Assembly: GCA_963844255.1 (NCBI GenBank)
Contig: CAWJNP010000051.1
Location: 1 to 64,000 of the forward strand
DNA length: 64,000 bases
Source of the DNA: SZAS-79 sp963844255
Lineage (GTDB): Bacteria > Pseudomonadota > Gammaproteobacteria > Burkholderiales > SG8-39
Direction: 5' to 3'
In this document: one piece after another, positions 9,609-17,954 of the stretch
Layout: the number at the start of each line of letters is the position of its first letter
Position numbering within the stretch: position 1 is the stretch's first letter
The notes under the pieces: model-generated
Seen by the model: only the letters and a program-made list of their open reading frames with translations
Databases searched by the model: none
Told to the model about the DNA's origin: nothing
Position numbers and translations under genes: made by a program

Positions 9609-10881
9609 TCAGGCAGGCGCGAGCTGGCTTCGCGTGCCGCGCATCGAGCGCCGCAGCAGCAGAACCGCAATCGCGATATTGACCATGTTCCAGCCGATGC
9701 CGTTCAGGAACGCGGCATGGTAGGACCCGGTGAGATCGAAGATCACCCCCGACAACCAGCCGCCGAACGCCATGCCGAACACGGTGGCCATGAGCACCAT
9801 GCTGACCCGCGAGCCGGCCTCGGTCGCCGGGAAGTAATCGCGCACGATCAGTGCGTACATCGGCACGATCCCGCCCTGGAACAGGCCGAACATGATCGAC
9901 ACGACGTAGAGCGACGCCAGGCTGTCGAAGGGCAGGAAGAGCGCCAGCGCGACGGCCTGAAGGGTGGAGCCGAGCAGCAGGGTGCGCAGCCCGCCGATGC
10001 GGTCGGCGATCCAGCCCGAACCGATCCGGCTCACGATGCCGAAGCCAAGCATCAGGGCGAGCATCTCCGCGCCGCGTGCGGCGGCGAACCCGAGGTCGCC
10101 GCAGTAGGCGACGATATGCACCTGCGGCATCGACATCGCCACGCAGCAGGACACCCCGGCGGCGATCAGCAGGGCCTGCAGGGCCAGCGGTGAAAACCCC
10201 AGCGGGCGTGCGGCGCGACCCTGGCCGGGTCGCAGTGTCGAGTCGAGACCCGTTGCCGGCTCGTGGGCGATCGGCGGGCGGCGCCGCAGCACCAGCGCAA
10301 GCGGCAGCATGATTGCTACGCAGAACGCACCGGCGCCCATGTAGGCCATGCGCCAGCCCACGGTCTCGAAGAAGTGCTGCATCACCGGCGGCCAGAATGA
10401 ACCGGCCAGGTAGTTACCGCTGATGCAGATGGTGACGGCAATCCCGCGGCGGCGGTCGAACCAGTGCGAAATGTCAGCCACCAGAGGCGCGAACGAGGCC
10501 GATGTGCCGAGGAGGCCGATCAGCAGGCCGTGCGCCAGGGTGAACTGCAGCAGGCTCTGTGCGGAGCCCGCCGCGAGGAGCCCGACCCCAAGGAACGAGA
10601 GCGCCGCCGATCACCGGCGGCATGACCCCGAAGCGGTCCGAGAGCCGTCCCATGAAGATGCCGCCGATGGTGAAGCCGACCATCAGCGCGGTATAGGGGA
10701 GCGAGGCGTCCGACCTCGACACGCCGAACTCCTGCTGGATCAGCGGCAGCACCACGGTGACACTGTACATGCCGCAGCCGCCCAGGCCCATGAGCAGTAC
10801 CGCGACCACGAGTCGCGTCCAGGCGTAGGGGGATTCGATGGCCGGGTCGCGCATGGTGGTTGCCGAATCAGGCATGCTCAT
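9609..10881 (-). CDS. MFS transporter (monocarboxylate/oxalate-type), frame broken once
   Basis: Twelve-helix major facilitator. The first part (start 10881) carries helices 1-2 and the loop signature GRLSDRFG. The second part (to 9609) holds helices 4-12, including RIGSGWIADRIGG, the duplicated loop motif of the second half. The two parts are in frames that differ by one base near 10596; deleting one C there gives an uninterrupted VIGGALFLGVGLL helix and a protein of about 423 residues, normal for the family. Likely exchange or uptake of small carboxylates, inferred from similarity to the MCT/OxlT-like branch. No coupled enzyme gene lies beside it. Probably a sequencing insertion rather than a pseudogene. 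Confidence 0.8.
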
Positions 10882-10959
10882 TCACCCGTGAGCGGCTCAG
10901 GTAGCCGGTCTCGTCGATAGAAAGTTCGACAATTTCGCGCAGACCCGGCCTGCGGGTGC

Positions 10960-11202
10960 TTACTTCGTGGTGGCTGCGGGCGGAGGCGGCGGCGTATTCG
11001 GCACCGCCATGCACACGCCGCGGACGTACTTCTGGAAGCCGCCCGGCACCATGACGCGCTTGCTGGCCGCCTCGCACTGCTCGAGCGTCTCGTACGGCAC
11101 GCGCACGCTGAAGTTCTGCCCGTTGCAGACCTGTCCGGCCGACGTGGCGCCGACACAGCCCTCGATGATGAGGAGGAGGAAATACGACAGGTTGAGGACC
11201 AT
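10960..11202 (-). CDS. Small exported Cys-containing protein, 80 aa
   Basis: Starts with a hydrophobic N-terminus (MVLNLSYFLLLIIEGCVGA) that could be a signal peptide or lipoprotein leader, followed by a short domain with three cysteines and a Pro-rich tail (PPPPP). Codon use matches its neighbours. It lies between the MFS gene and glnS, both also on the minus strand, with about 80 and 140 bases of separation. No family recognised; probably periplasmic. Confidence 0.5.
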   Translation of the reverse strand: MVLNLSYFLLLIIEGCVGATSAGQVCNGQNFSVRVPYETLEQCEAASKRVMVPGGFQKYVRGVCMAVPNTPPPPPAATTK

Positions 11203-11340
11203 GTTCCGATTGCTCTCTGGCCGATAGGCTGGCTCGAATGATAAACCAGCCTGTACATGGCGTGCGACGGCGGATGTGACCGGTTTGGCATCCCGAAGGC
11301 GAACGGGGCAAAAGAATGTCAGAGGCCACAGAGGCCCGGC

Positions 11341-13076
11341 CTATTTTTCCCACGAGTCGCGCAGCGTCACCGTACGGTTGAACACCGGCACGCCGGGCGT
11401 GGACTCGCGCCGGTCGGCAACGAAATAGCCGTGCCGCTCGAACTGGAAGCGCTCTTCGGCGCCTGCTTCGCGCAATGCGGGCTCGAGTTGCGCGGTGATC
11501 ACCGTCCTCGAATGCCGGATTCAGGTCGGCGAGGTAATCGGTGTCCCCGGCGCCGGGATGCGGCGCGCTGAACAGCCGGTCGTACAGGCGCACCGCCGTG
11601 GCGACCGCGTGCTTTGCGCTGACCCAGTGGATTGTTCCCTTGACCTTGTAGGTATCGGCCCCCGGGGTGCCGGATTTCGAGTCTTCGAAGTACCGGCAGC
11701 GCACTGTATTGCTCACCTGGTCGTAACCGATGCATTCGACGACGAAGCCGTACTTGAGCCGCACCCGGTTGCCCGGAAACAGGCGGAAGTAACCCTTGGC
11801 CGGTATCTCCTGGTAATCCTCGCGCTCGATCCACAGCTCGCGAGTAAACGGAATGGCGCGCCTGCCCAGGTCGGGCTTCTGCGGGTGGTTCGGCGCCTCG
11901 CAGCGCTCTTCACCGTCCTTCGGGAAAATTCTCGATCACCAGCCTGAGCGGGTCCAGCACGGCGATGCGTCGTGGGGCGACTTCGTTGAGGTGCTCGCGC
12001 ATGCAGTCCTCGAGCACCGAAAATTCGATCCACGAATCGGCCTTGGCCACGCCGATCCGGTCGGCGAACAGCCGAAAGCCCTCCGGCGTGTAGCCGCGGC
12101 GCCGCGCGCCGACCAGCGTGGGCAGGCGCGGGTCGTCCCAGCCCTCGACGTGTTTCTCGTCGACGAGCTGGATCAGCTTTCTCTTGGACAGCACCACGTG
12201 GGTGAGGTTGAGCCGGGCGAACTCGATCTGCTGCGGCAATGGCCGCTCGAGGAGCCCGCCTTCGGCCAGTTTCTCGTTGAACCAGTCGTACAGCGGGCGG
12301 TGGTCCTGGAATTCGAGCGTGCAGACGGAGTGGGTGATGCGTTCGATCGCGTCCGACACGCCGTGCGCCCAGTCGTAGGTCGGGTAGATGCACCAGGCCT
12401 CGCCCGTGCGGTGGTGGGCCGCATGGCGGATGCGGTACATGGCCGGGTCGCGCAGGTTGATGTTGGGTGCGTCCATGTCGATCTTCGCGCGGACGATGTG
12501 CGCGCCGTCGGCGTGTTTTCCCTCGCGCATTTCGCGCAGCAGGCGCAGGTTCTCGTCTACTGGCCGCTCCCGAAACGGGCTGTTGCGCCCGCCCTGGGTA
12601 AGCGACCCCCGGTTGACGCGCATCTCCTCTGCACTCTGGCTGTCCACATAGGCCAGGCCGCGCGATATCAGGTGCTCGGCAAAGGCGTACAGCTTTTCGA
12701 AATAGTCGGAGGCGTAGAACTGGTGGCTCACGCCGCCGGCCTCCCACGAAAAGCCGAGCCAGTGCACGGCATCGATGATCGAGTCGACGAATTCCTGCTC
12801 TTCCTTCGTGGGATTGGTGTCGTCGAAACGCAGGTGGCACACCCCGCCGTAATCGCGTGCCAGGCCGAAGTTCAGGCAGATGCTCTTGGCGTGCCCGTAG
12901 TGCAGGTAGCCATTGGGCTCCGGGGGGAAGCGCGTGCGTATTTTCGCTTCATCTGTGCGGGCGGCAAATTTTCCCGCCGCCAGGTCGTGCTCGACGATCT
13001 GGCGGATGAAATTGGAGGTGGAGGCTTCGCCTTGCGGCGTGGAGGCTTTCGAGTTTTGCGCGGTTTTCGTATTCAC
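11341..13076 (-). CDS. glnS: Glutaminyl-tRNA synthetase, frame broken twice by probable insertions
   Basis: Class I synthetase charging tRNA-Gln. From 13076: an N-terminal tail, the catalytic core with PPEPNGYLHYGH (HIGH-type ATP motif), FDDTNP, and VVLSKRK (KMSKS-type loop). The frame breaks near 11927 after VIENFPE; dropping one C of a CC pair continues directly into APNHPQKP and the beta-barrel anticodon-binding domains. It breaks again near 11514; dropping one G restores the C-terminus through VFNRTVTLRDSWEK to the stop at 11341. The restored length (~578 aa) is normal. Two lesions in a gene that is normally essential argue strongly for read error. Not obviously in an operon. Confidence 0.93.
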
Positions 13077-13194
13077 CCCGGCATTTTACCGCCCCGGCCC
13101 TTCCCGGACGGTTCCGGGATGATCCAGATCAAACCCGGCCCGGCCGCCTGCGGTTTAATGAAGCGTCACAACCACTTTCAAGGAAGGAACGGCC

Positions 13195-13638
13195 ATGGCC
13201 ATGTACACCCACCTGCTGGTACCCACAGACGGATCGGCCGTTGCTGCCAAGGCCTTTCAGGCCGCCGTCACGTTTGCCGCGGAGTCCGGTGCCAAGTTAA
13301 CCGGCTACTACGCGATCGAAGACATGAACATGCATCACGTCGGCGCGCACCTGACCCGCGAACTGATCGACGAGTTCGAGCGCCGGGCGCGCGAGGCGGC
13401 CGAGCAGCACGTGGCCGAGATCGGCAAGGTCGCGAAGGCGGCGGGCGTGCATTTCGATTCGATCGTGAGCAAGGTGACCCGGCCGCATGAAGGCATCATC
13501 GAGGCGGCGAAGAAGTGCGGCGCCGATATCATTTTCATGGCTTCGCACGGGCATCGCGGTCTGACGAACCTGGTTGTGGGCAGCGTGACGCAGAAAGTGC
13601 TTTCGCACTCGACAATCCCGGTGCTCGTGTTCCGCTGA
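13195..13638 (+). CDS. Universal stress protein, UspA family, 147 aa
   Basis: Single-domain Usp. The N-terminal LVPTDGSAVA and C-terminal GHRG-(9 residues)-GS motif form the nucleotide-binding signature of the ATP-binding subgroup (ASHGHRG ... VGSVTQKVL). A good AAGGAAGG ribosome-binding site precedes the ATG at 13195; a second ATG two codons later is possible. It stands alone, divergent from glnS, with a 118-base gap holding its promoter. Expected to be cytoplasmic and stress-linked. Confidence 0.9.
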   Translation: MAMYTHLLVPTDGSAVAAKAFQAAVTFAAESGAKLTGYYAIEDMNMHHVGAHLTRELIDEFERRAREAAEQHVAEIGKVAKAAGVHFDSIVSKVTRPHEGIIEAAKKCGADIIFMASHGHRGLTNLVVGSVTQKVLSHSTIPVLVFR

Positions 13639-13665
13639 TCCGCGGCGCGCTGCGCCGCATGCAGG

Positions 13666-14463
13666 CTACTGCGGCCGGAACAGGTCGGCGAACACCCGGC
13701 TGACGGGCAGCAGTTCCTTTCGGTTCTTCAGCCGCAGGCTGATGCGTCCGGATTCGTCCCGGATCGCCGCAGAGACCTCCGAGAGGTTGACGATCGTGCT
13801 GCGATGGATCTGCCGGAACTGCTCCGGCGGGAGCTGGGCCATCAACTCCTTCAGCGGCGTGCGGATCAGCAGTTCGGCGTCCCCCGTGATGACGCTGGTG
13901 TATTTGTCGGCGGCCTGGAAATAGCACACGTCCTTTACCGGGATCATGCGCACCGAATTGCCGACCGCGGCACGGATGATGTTCAGTGGCGCGCCGCGGG
14001 AATCCGCAGAGCCGGCGTCGATAGCCTGATGAACCCGCGCCACCAGCTGCGCAAAGTCATCCGCGTCGGGGCGCGAACCGGCGGCCAGCAATTGCTGCAG
14101 ACGCCGGACGGTACGCCCGAGGCGGTCTGCATCCACCGGCTTGAGGAGGTAATCGACCGCCGCAAGCTCGAAGGCCCTGAGCGCGAATTCATCGTAGGCG
14201 GTGATGAATACGAGCAGTGGCGCAACGGCACCCGCCTGCAGGTGATCGGCAAGTTCGGCCGCCACCTCCAGTCCGCTCAGTCCAGGCATCCGGATGTCGA
14301 GAAAGGCCACGTCGGGCCGCTCGGCTTCGATCAGTCGCAGCGCCTCGATTCCATTGGGCGCGACACCCGCAACCTGCAACTCCGGCCAGGCGAACGCCAG
14401 TGCAGTCCTGAGACTGCCTGCGAGCAGCGGCTCGTCTTCGGCGATTACGGCACGTGGGGTCAT
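13666..14463 (-). CDS. LytTR-family response regulator, 265 aa
   Basis: Two-domain regulator. The receiver domain (~1-120) has the acidic pocket EDEP, the phospho-acceptor in FLDIRMPG, and the conserved K in LLKPVDAD. The C-terminal LytTR DNA-binding domain (~165-262) has the typical IHRSTIVNL core. The ATG at 14463 is chosen because homology starts there. It is the last gene of a 2TM - histidine kinase - regulator operon, 25 bases after the kinase. It probably binds direct repeats in target promoters, but targets are unknown. Confidence 0.9.
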   Translation of the reverse strand: MTPRAVIAEDEPLLAGSLRTALAFAWPELQVAGVAPNGIEALRLIEAERPDVAFLDIRMPGLSGLEVAAELADHLQAGAVAPLLVFITAYDEFALRAFELAAVDYLLKPVDADRLGRTVRRLQQLLAAGSRPDADDFAQLVARVHQAIDAGSADSRGAPLNIIRAAVGNSVRMIPVKDVCYFQAADKYTSVITGDAELLIRTPLKELMAQLPPEQFRQIHRSTIVNLSEVSAAIRDESGRISLRLKNRKELLPVSRVFADLFRPQ

Positions 14464-14488
14464 GTGCGGAGCCTGCGTAGCGTGCAGA

Positions 14489-15496
14489 TCAATGCGGCAA
14501 TGGTAATCGCAGGGTGATGCGCGTGCCACCGCCGGGGGCATCATGGGCGTCCAGCGTTGCTGCGCCCCCATAGGCTGCGGCAAGGCGCGCCCTGACATGC
14601 GCAAGGCCCACGCCGGTGCCGCTCGTCGGCGATGCACCGAGACCGAGGCCGGTGTCCTCGACCGTCAGGAGCAGGCGGCCGGACGATTCCCGCGCGGCCA
14701 CCCGCACCCGGCCGCCGTCGACCTTGGGCTCGAGCCCGTGGCGGATCGCGTTCTCGACCAGTGGCTGCAGCAGCATCGGCGGCACGGTCGCACCGGCGAG
14801 CGCCTCCGGCAGGTCGAGTTCGAATGAGAGTCGTTCCCCCATGCGGATCGCCAGGATCTCGAGGTAGGCGCGCAGCAGCGCGAACTCCTCGCCCAGCGTG
14901 CCGGTGTCGTTGCGCGTCGTGGCGAGCGTGGCCCGCAGGTAGCCGTCGAGATGGCCGAGCATGACGAGCGCGCGTTTCGGATCGACTGCGATCAGCGCCT
15001 GCAGGTTGGCCAGGGTATTGAACAGGAAGTGCGGTTCGATCTGCGCCTGCAGCAGTTTGAGGCGCGCCTCGATCTCGGCACGCTCGCTCGCCGCGATTCG
15101 TTCGCGGGTCAGGAAGTAAAACGCGCCGCCGATCCCCGCGCCGGCGGTGAGCGCGAGGAATCCAAGCACGGCGTTGAGCCCCATGCTCGCGGGACCCCAG
15201 GGGTTTCCGAGCAGGCTGCCGGCGATGAAGCTGCCGCCGAACCAGCTGACCGGTGCGGCAAGCAGGGCCAGGGCGAGCATCGGCAGCAGCGGCGGCACGC
15301 CGCTCGGCCACAGCAGGCGCCGGGGGAGATCGATGGCCGCGTAGGTCAGTGTGCCGATGCATTGGCTGTAGAGCAGGTTCTCCCAGAACGAGCGGTGGTG
15401 CGTGCTGAATGCCGTCAGTGCCGCCGCGATGATCGTGCTGAGCACGATCGTCCCGATCAAGTAACGCGCAATGCCGGAAGTTCGCAGGGCGGTCAT
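14489..15496 (-). CDS. LytS/YehU-type sensor histidine kinase, 335 aa
   Basis: Membrane kinase partner of the adjacent LytTR regulator. Residues ~5-140 hold about four transmembrane helices with little periplasmic sequence, so the signal is probably sensed in the membrane. The His_kinase box is QIEPHFLFNTLANLQ, followed by the ATPase domain with LLQPLVENAIRHGL (N box) and GTGVGLAHVRARL (G box). ATG at 15496. It begins 13 bases after the upstream 2TM gene ends, indicating co-transcription. Confidence 0.9.
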   Translation of the reverse strand: MTALRTSGIARYLIGTIVLSTIIAAALTAFSTHHRSFWENLLYSQCIGTLTYAAIDLPRRLLWPSGVPPLLPMLALALLAAPVSWFGGSFIAGSLLGNPWGPASMGLNAVLGFLALTAGAGIGGAFYFLTRERIAASERAEIEARLKLLQAQIEPHFLFNTLANLQALIAVDPKRALVMLGHLDGYLRATLATTRNDTGTLGEEFALLRAYLEILAIRMGERLSFELDLPEALAGATVPPMLLQPLVENAIRHGLEPKVDGGRVRVAARESSGRLLLTVEDTGLGLGASPTSGTGVGLAHVRARLAAAYGGAATLDAHDAPGGGTRITLRLPLPH

Positions 15497-15509
15497 CCGG
15501 TTGCCGGGT

Positions 15510-15803
15510 TCAGCGGGCGCCCGGGACGCCGGGGCTGTTTCGTCCTTCGAGCTTGCGCAGTTCGGCCGCGACCATGTGCTCGCGCAGGCCGGAACCCGAG
15601 ACAAATACGGCGAGGCCGTGGATCGTCAGGCCGATCGCCCAGCCGCCGAGCGGGAACGCAAACCAGGCGACCCCGGGCGTGGTGCGCTGGTTGATCAGGA
15701 ACAGCATCGCGTTCACTGCGACAAACACCGTGAAGTGAATCATGAACCCGAGCTTGGCCGCGGCGCGGCGGCGGGCGATGCGGTGGAGATCGGACTCTTT
15801 CAT
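15510..15803 (-). CDS. 2TM-domain protein, 97 aa
   Basis: Small membrane protein with a charged N-terminus (MKESDLHRIARRR) and two hydrophobic segments (about 18-38 and 45-70) separated by a short loop. This matches the 2TM domain family, often next to or fused with LytS-type kinases. AGGAACT lies just before the ATG at 15803. First gene of the kinase operon; it may tune the sensor, by inference from linkage. Confidence 0.8.
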   Translation of the reverse strand: MKESDLHRIARRRAAAKLGFMIHFTVFVAVNAMLFLINQRTTPGVAWFAFPLGGWAIGLTIHGLAVFVSGSGLREHMVAAELRKLEGRNSPGVPGAR

Positions 15804-16027
15804 GGCAGTTCCTTTCACGGTGTTGGATTGTAAAGAGTGTACGGACTGCGGCGCACCTGCCGAATGCGCAATTGCACCGCCGCGGAAGTCAGTTTCCATG
15901 CGCGGACAAGGTGCGGCGAGCGAAATGCGACGAAGCGCCGGTTTCGCGGGCCGGATCGCGTTTGCAGGCGACGGACGGTACGCCCGGCGTCTGACGTTCC
16001 AGAGGCGTCTGCGCGTGGCAGGGAGAC

Positions 16028-17314
16028 CTAACCTTGCGCGCCGCCTGATTCTTTCCGCTGCGGTATCACCACCCGCATCGAGAGAAAGCCGTGCACGAAG
16101 TTGGATTTCGTGCGCACCGGTTCGCCGACCACGTCGATGCGCGGAAAGCGCTTGAGAATTTCTTCCCAGAGTATTTTCAACTGCATTTCCGCGAGTCGAT
16201 TCCCGACGCAGCGATGGATGCCGAAGCCGAAGGCAACGTGCTGGCGGGGCCGTTCGCGATCGATGATGAACCGGTCGGCGTTCTGGATGGCGTCCTCGTC
16301 GCGGTTGCCCGAGAGGTACCACATCACGACCTTGTCGCCTTTTTTGATCTGCTTGCCGCCAAGTTCGGTGTCGGCCAGCGCGGTGCGCCGCATGTGCGCA
16401 AGCGGTGTCTGCCAGCGAATGATCTCCGGCACCATGCTGTTCACCAGTGCCGGATCGGCGCGCAGCTTGTCGTATTCCGCCGGGTGCCGGTTCAGGGCGA
16501 GGAGGCCGCCGCTGATCGAGTTTCGCGTGGTGTCATTGCCCCCGACGATCAGCAGGATGAGGTTGCCCAGGAATTCCTTCTGGTCCATGTTGCGCGTCGC
16601 AGGCGAGTGCGCGAGCATGGAAATCAGGTCGTTCCTGGGTGCTGCATTGACGCGTTCGTTCCAGAGGCACGTGAAGTAGTCCTGGCACTTGCCCAGTTCC
16701 GCGAGTCGCATTTCCCAGGACGTCACCGGACCGTTGCCGTCGGGATCGCCGGTGGCCATGTCCGACCACCAGGTCAGCAGGCGCCGGTCTTCGAACGGGA
16801 AATCGAACAGGGTCGCGAGCATCTGCGTGGTCAGTTCGATCGAAACCCGCTGCACCCAGTCGAATTCCTCGCCGATCGGCAGTCCGTCGAGGATGCGGCA
16901 GACGCGTTCGCGGATCGTCGCTTCAAGCACGGCCAGGTTGCCCGGCGCGACGATGGGGCTGACGGTCTTTCTCTGCTCGTCGTGCCGCGGCGGATCCATT
17001 GCGATGAAGCTCGGGAATACCTCGGGCGCCGGCCGCTCGGCAAGCGCGATTCCCCCGAGACCAGCCTCCGAGGAATAGACGGCGTGGTTGATATCGACCG
17101 TCATGATGTCCTGGTACTTCGTCACCGACCAGTAAGGCCCGTAGCGTTTGCTGACCGCGAGGTGAACCGGGTCTTCCTTGCGCAGCCGCTCGAAGTACAG
17201 GCCGACAATATCCTGCTCGAACAGGTAGCCCTTGCTGACGTCGATCTGCTCGATCGGCATCGCCCAGGCCTTGTCACGTTCCACGTTGGTCGCGCTGGTC
17301 TGCATGTTGATCAT
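16028..17314 (-). CDS. Cytochrome P450, CYP153-type alkane/fatty-acid terminal hydroxylase, 428 aa
   Basis: Soluble bacterial P450. The heme-ligand loop is FGFGIHRCVGNRL, the I-helix oxygen motif GGNDTTRN, and the K-helix EIIRW. Several stretches are characteristic of CYP153 (GPYWSVTKYQDIM, DPPRHDEQRKTVSPIVAP, RWQTPLAHMRRTA), enzymes that hydroxylate the terminal carbon of medium-chain alkanes, alcohols and fatty acids. ATG at 17314; length is normal. CYP153 genes usually sit with a ferredoxin and a ferredoxin reductase, and neither is nearby, so electron partners must be encoded elsewhere. It lies convergent to nothing; phnN follows on the same strand with a 55-base gap. Confidence 0.9.
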   Translation of the reverse strand: MINMQTSATNVERDKAWAMPIEQIDVSKGYLFEQDIVGLYFERLRKEDPVHLAVSKRYGPYWSVTKYQDIMTVDINHAVYSSEAGLGGIALAERPAPEVFPSFIAMDPPRHDEQRKTVSPIVAPGNLAVLEATIRERVCRILDGLPIGEEFDWVQRVSIELTTQMLATLFDFPFEDRRLLTWWSDMATGDPDGNGPVTSWEMRLAELGKCQDYFTCLWNERVNAAPRNDLISMLAHSPATRNMDQKEFLGNLILLIVGGNDTTRNSISGGLLALNRHPAEYDKLRADPALVNSMVPEIIRWQTPLAHMRRTALADTELGGKQIKKGDKVVMWYLSGNRDEDAIQNADRFIIDRERPRQHVAFGFGIHRCVGNRLAEMQLKILWEEILKRFPRIDVVGEPVRTKSNFVHGFLSMRVVIPQRKESGGAQG

Positions 17315-17369
17315 CACTCTGGGTTTTTGAGGCTGCGCAAGCTTACACCCGGGCGCACCGGGCCGCGAT

Positions 17370-17918
17370 TCAGTGCCGGAGCAGGAAGGCGAGCAGTTGC
17401 TCCCCAGCGTGTGCCAGCACGCCGTCGTTGGCGATATGCAGCGCCGCCGAGGCTTCAGGCAGTGCGAGTTCGGCGCCGCGCGCAAGCCTGGCGCGGACCC
17501 GGGCGGGATCCTCACGGCCGCGGGCCAACAGGCGCTCACGCAGCACGTCCGGTGGTGCCGACACCTGCACGATTTCGATCTGCGGAAATGCGGCGCGCGC
17601 CTGCGCCAGGTGCGCACGCGAACCGCTGACGACCACGGTTCGTCCTGCCGCCAGCCAGTCGCGCACCTCGCGGCCGATGCCGTAGGAATGGGCGTTGGCC
17701 TGCCAGTGCATCGCGAAGGCACCGGAGGCGCGCTGTGCCTCGAATTCGGCTTGCGTCACTGCAATGTGTTCTTCGCCGCCGGCATCCGCGGGGCGGGTCA
17801 CTGTGCGCCGTGCAAATGCTACCCCCGCATCCGGTGGGATGCGATCGCGCGCATAGTCGATGACGCTGTCCTTGCCGGAGCCGGAGGGCCCGACGACATA
17901 GATGAGGCGACCGTTCAT
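17370..17918 (-). CDS. phnN: Ribose 1,5-bisphosphate phosphokinase PhnN, 182 aa
   Basis: Guanylate-kinase-fold enzyme converting ribose 1,5-bisphosphate to PRPP. The P-loop is VVGPSGSGKDS at residues ~8-16, and RRTVTRP and HWQANAHSYGI are typical of PhnN rather than GMP kinase. ATG at 17918. No other carbon-phosphorus-lyase gene is in the window, so it is either an orphan or serves PRPP salvage. Its start is divergent from the FtsX gene with only 36 bases between the start codons, so the two promoters must overlap. Confidence 0.88.
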   Translation of the reverse strand: MNGRLIYVVGPSGSGKDSVIDYARDRIPPDAGVAFARRTVTRPADAGGEEHIAVTQAEFEAQRASGAFAMHWQANAHSYGIGREVRDWLAAGRTVVVSGSRAHLAQARAAFPQIEIVQVSAPPDVLRERLLARGREDPARVRARLARGAELALPEASAALHIANDGVLAHAGEQLLAFLLRH

Positions 17919-17954
17919 GGAGGGACATTCTACGGCGCGTAGAATCGCCCGCTC

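Noticed and set aside
10868..11764. A separate 298-residue minus-strand gene
   Set aside because: Its N-terminal third is the anticodon-binding domain of glnS after a frame change; the rest is non-coding frame across the small exported gene.
11341..13076. glnS as a true pseudogene
   Set aside because: Two single-base insertions only, with full conservation on both sides, in a gene that is normally essential.
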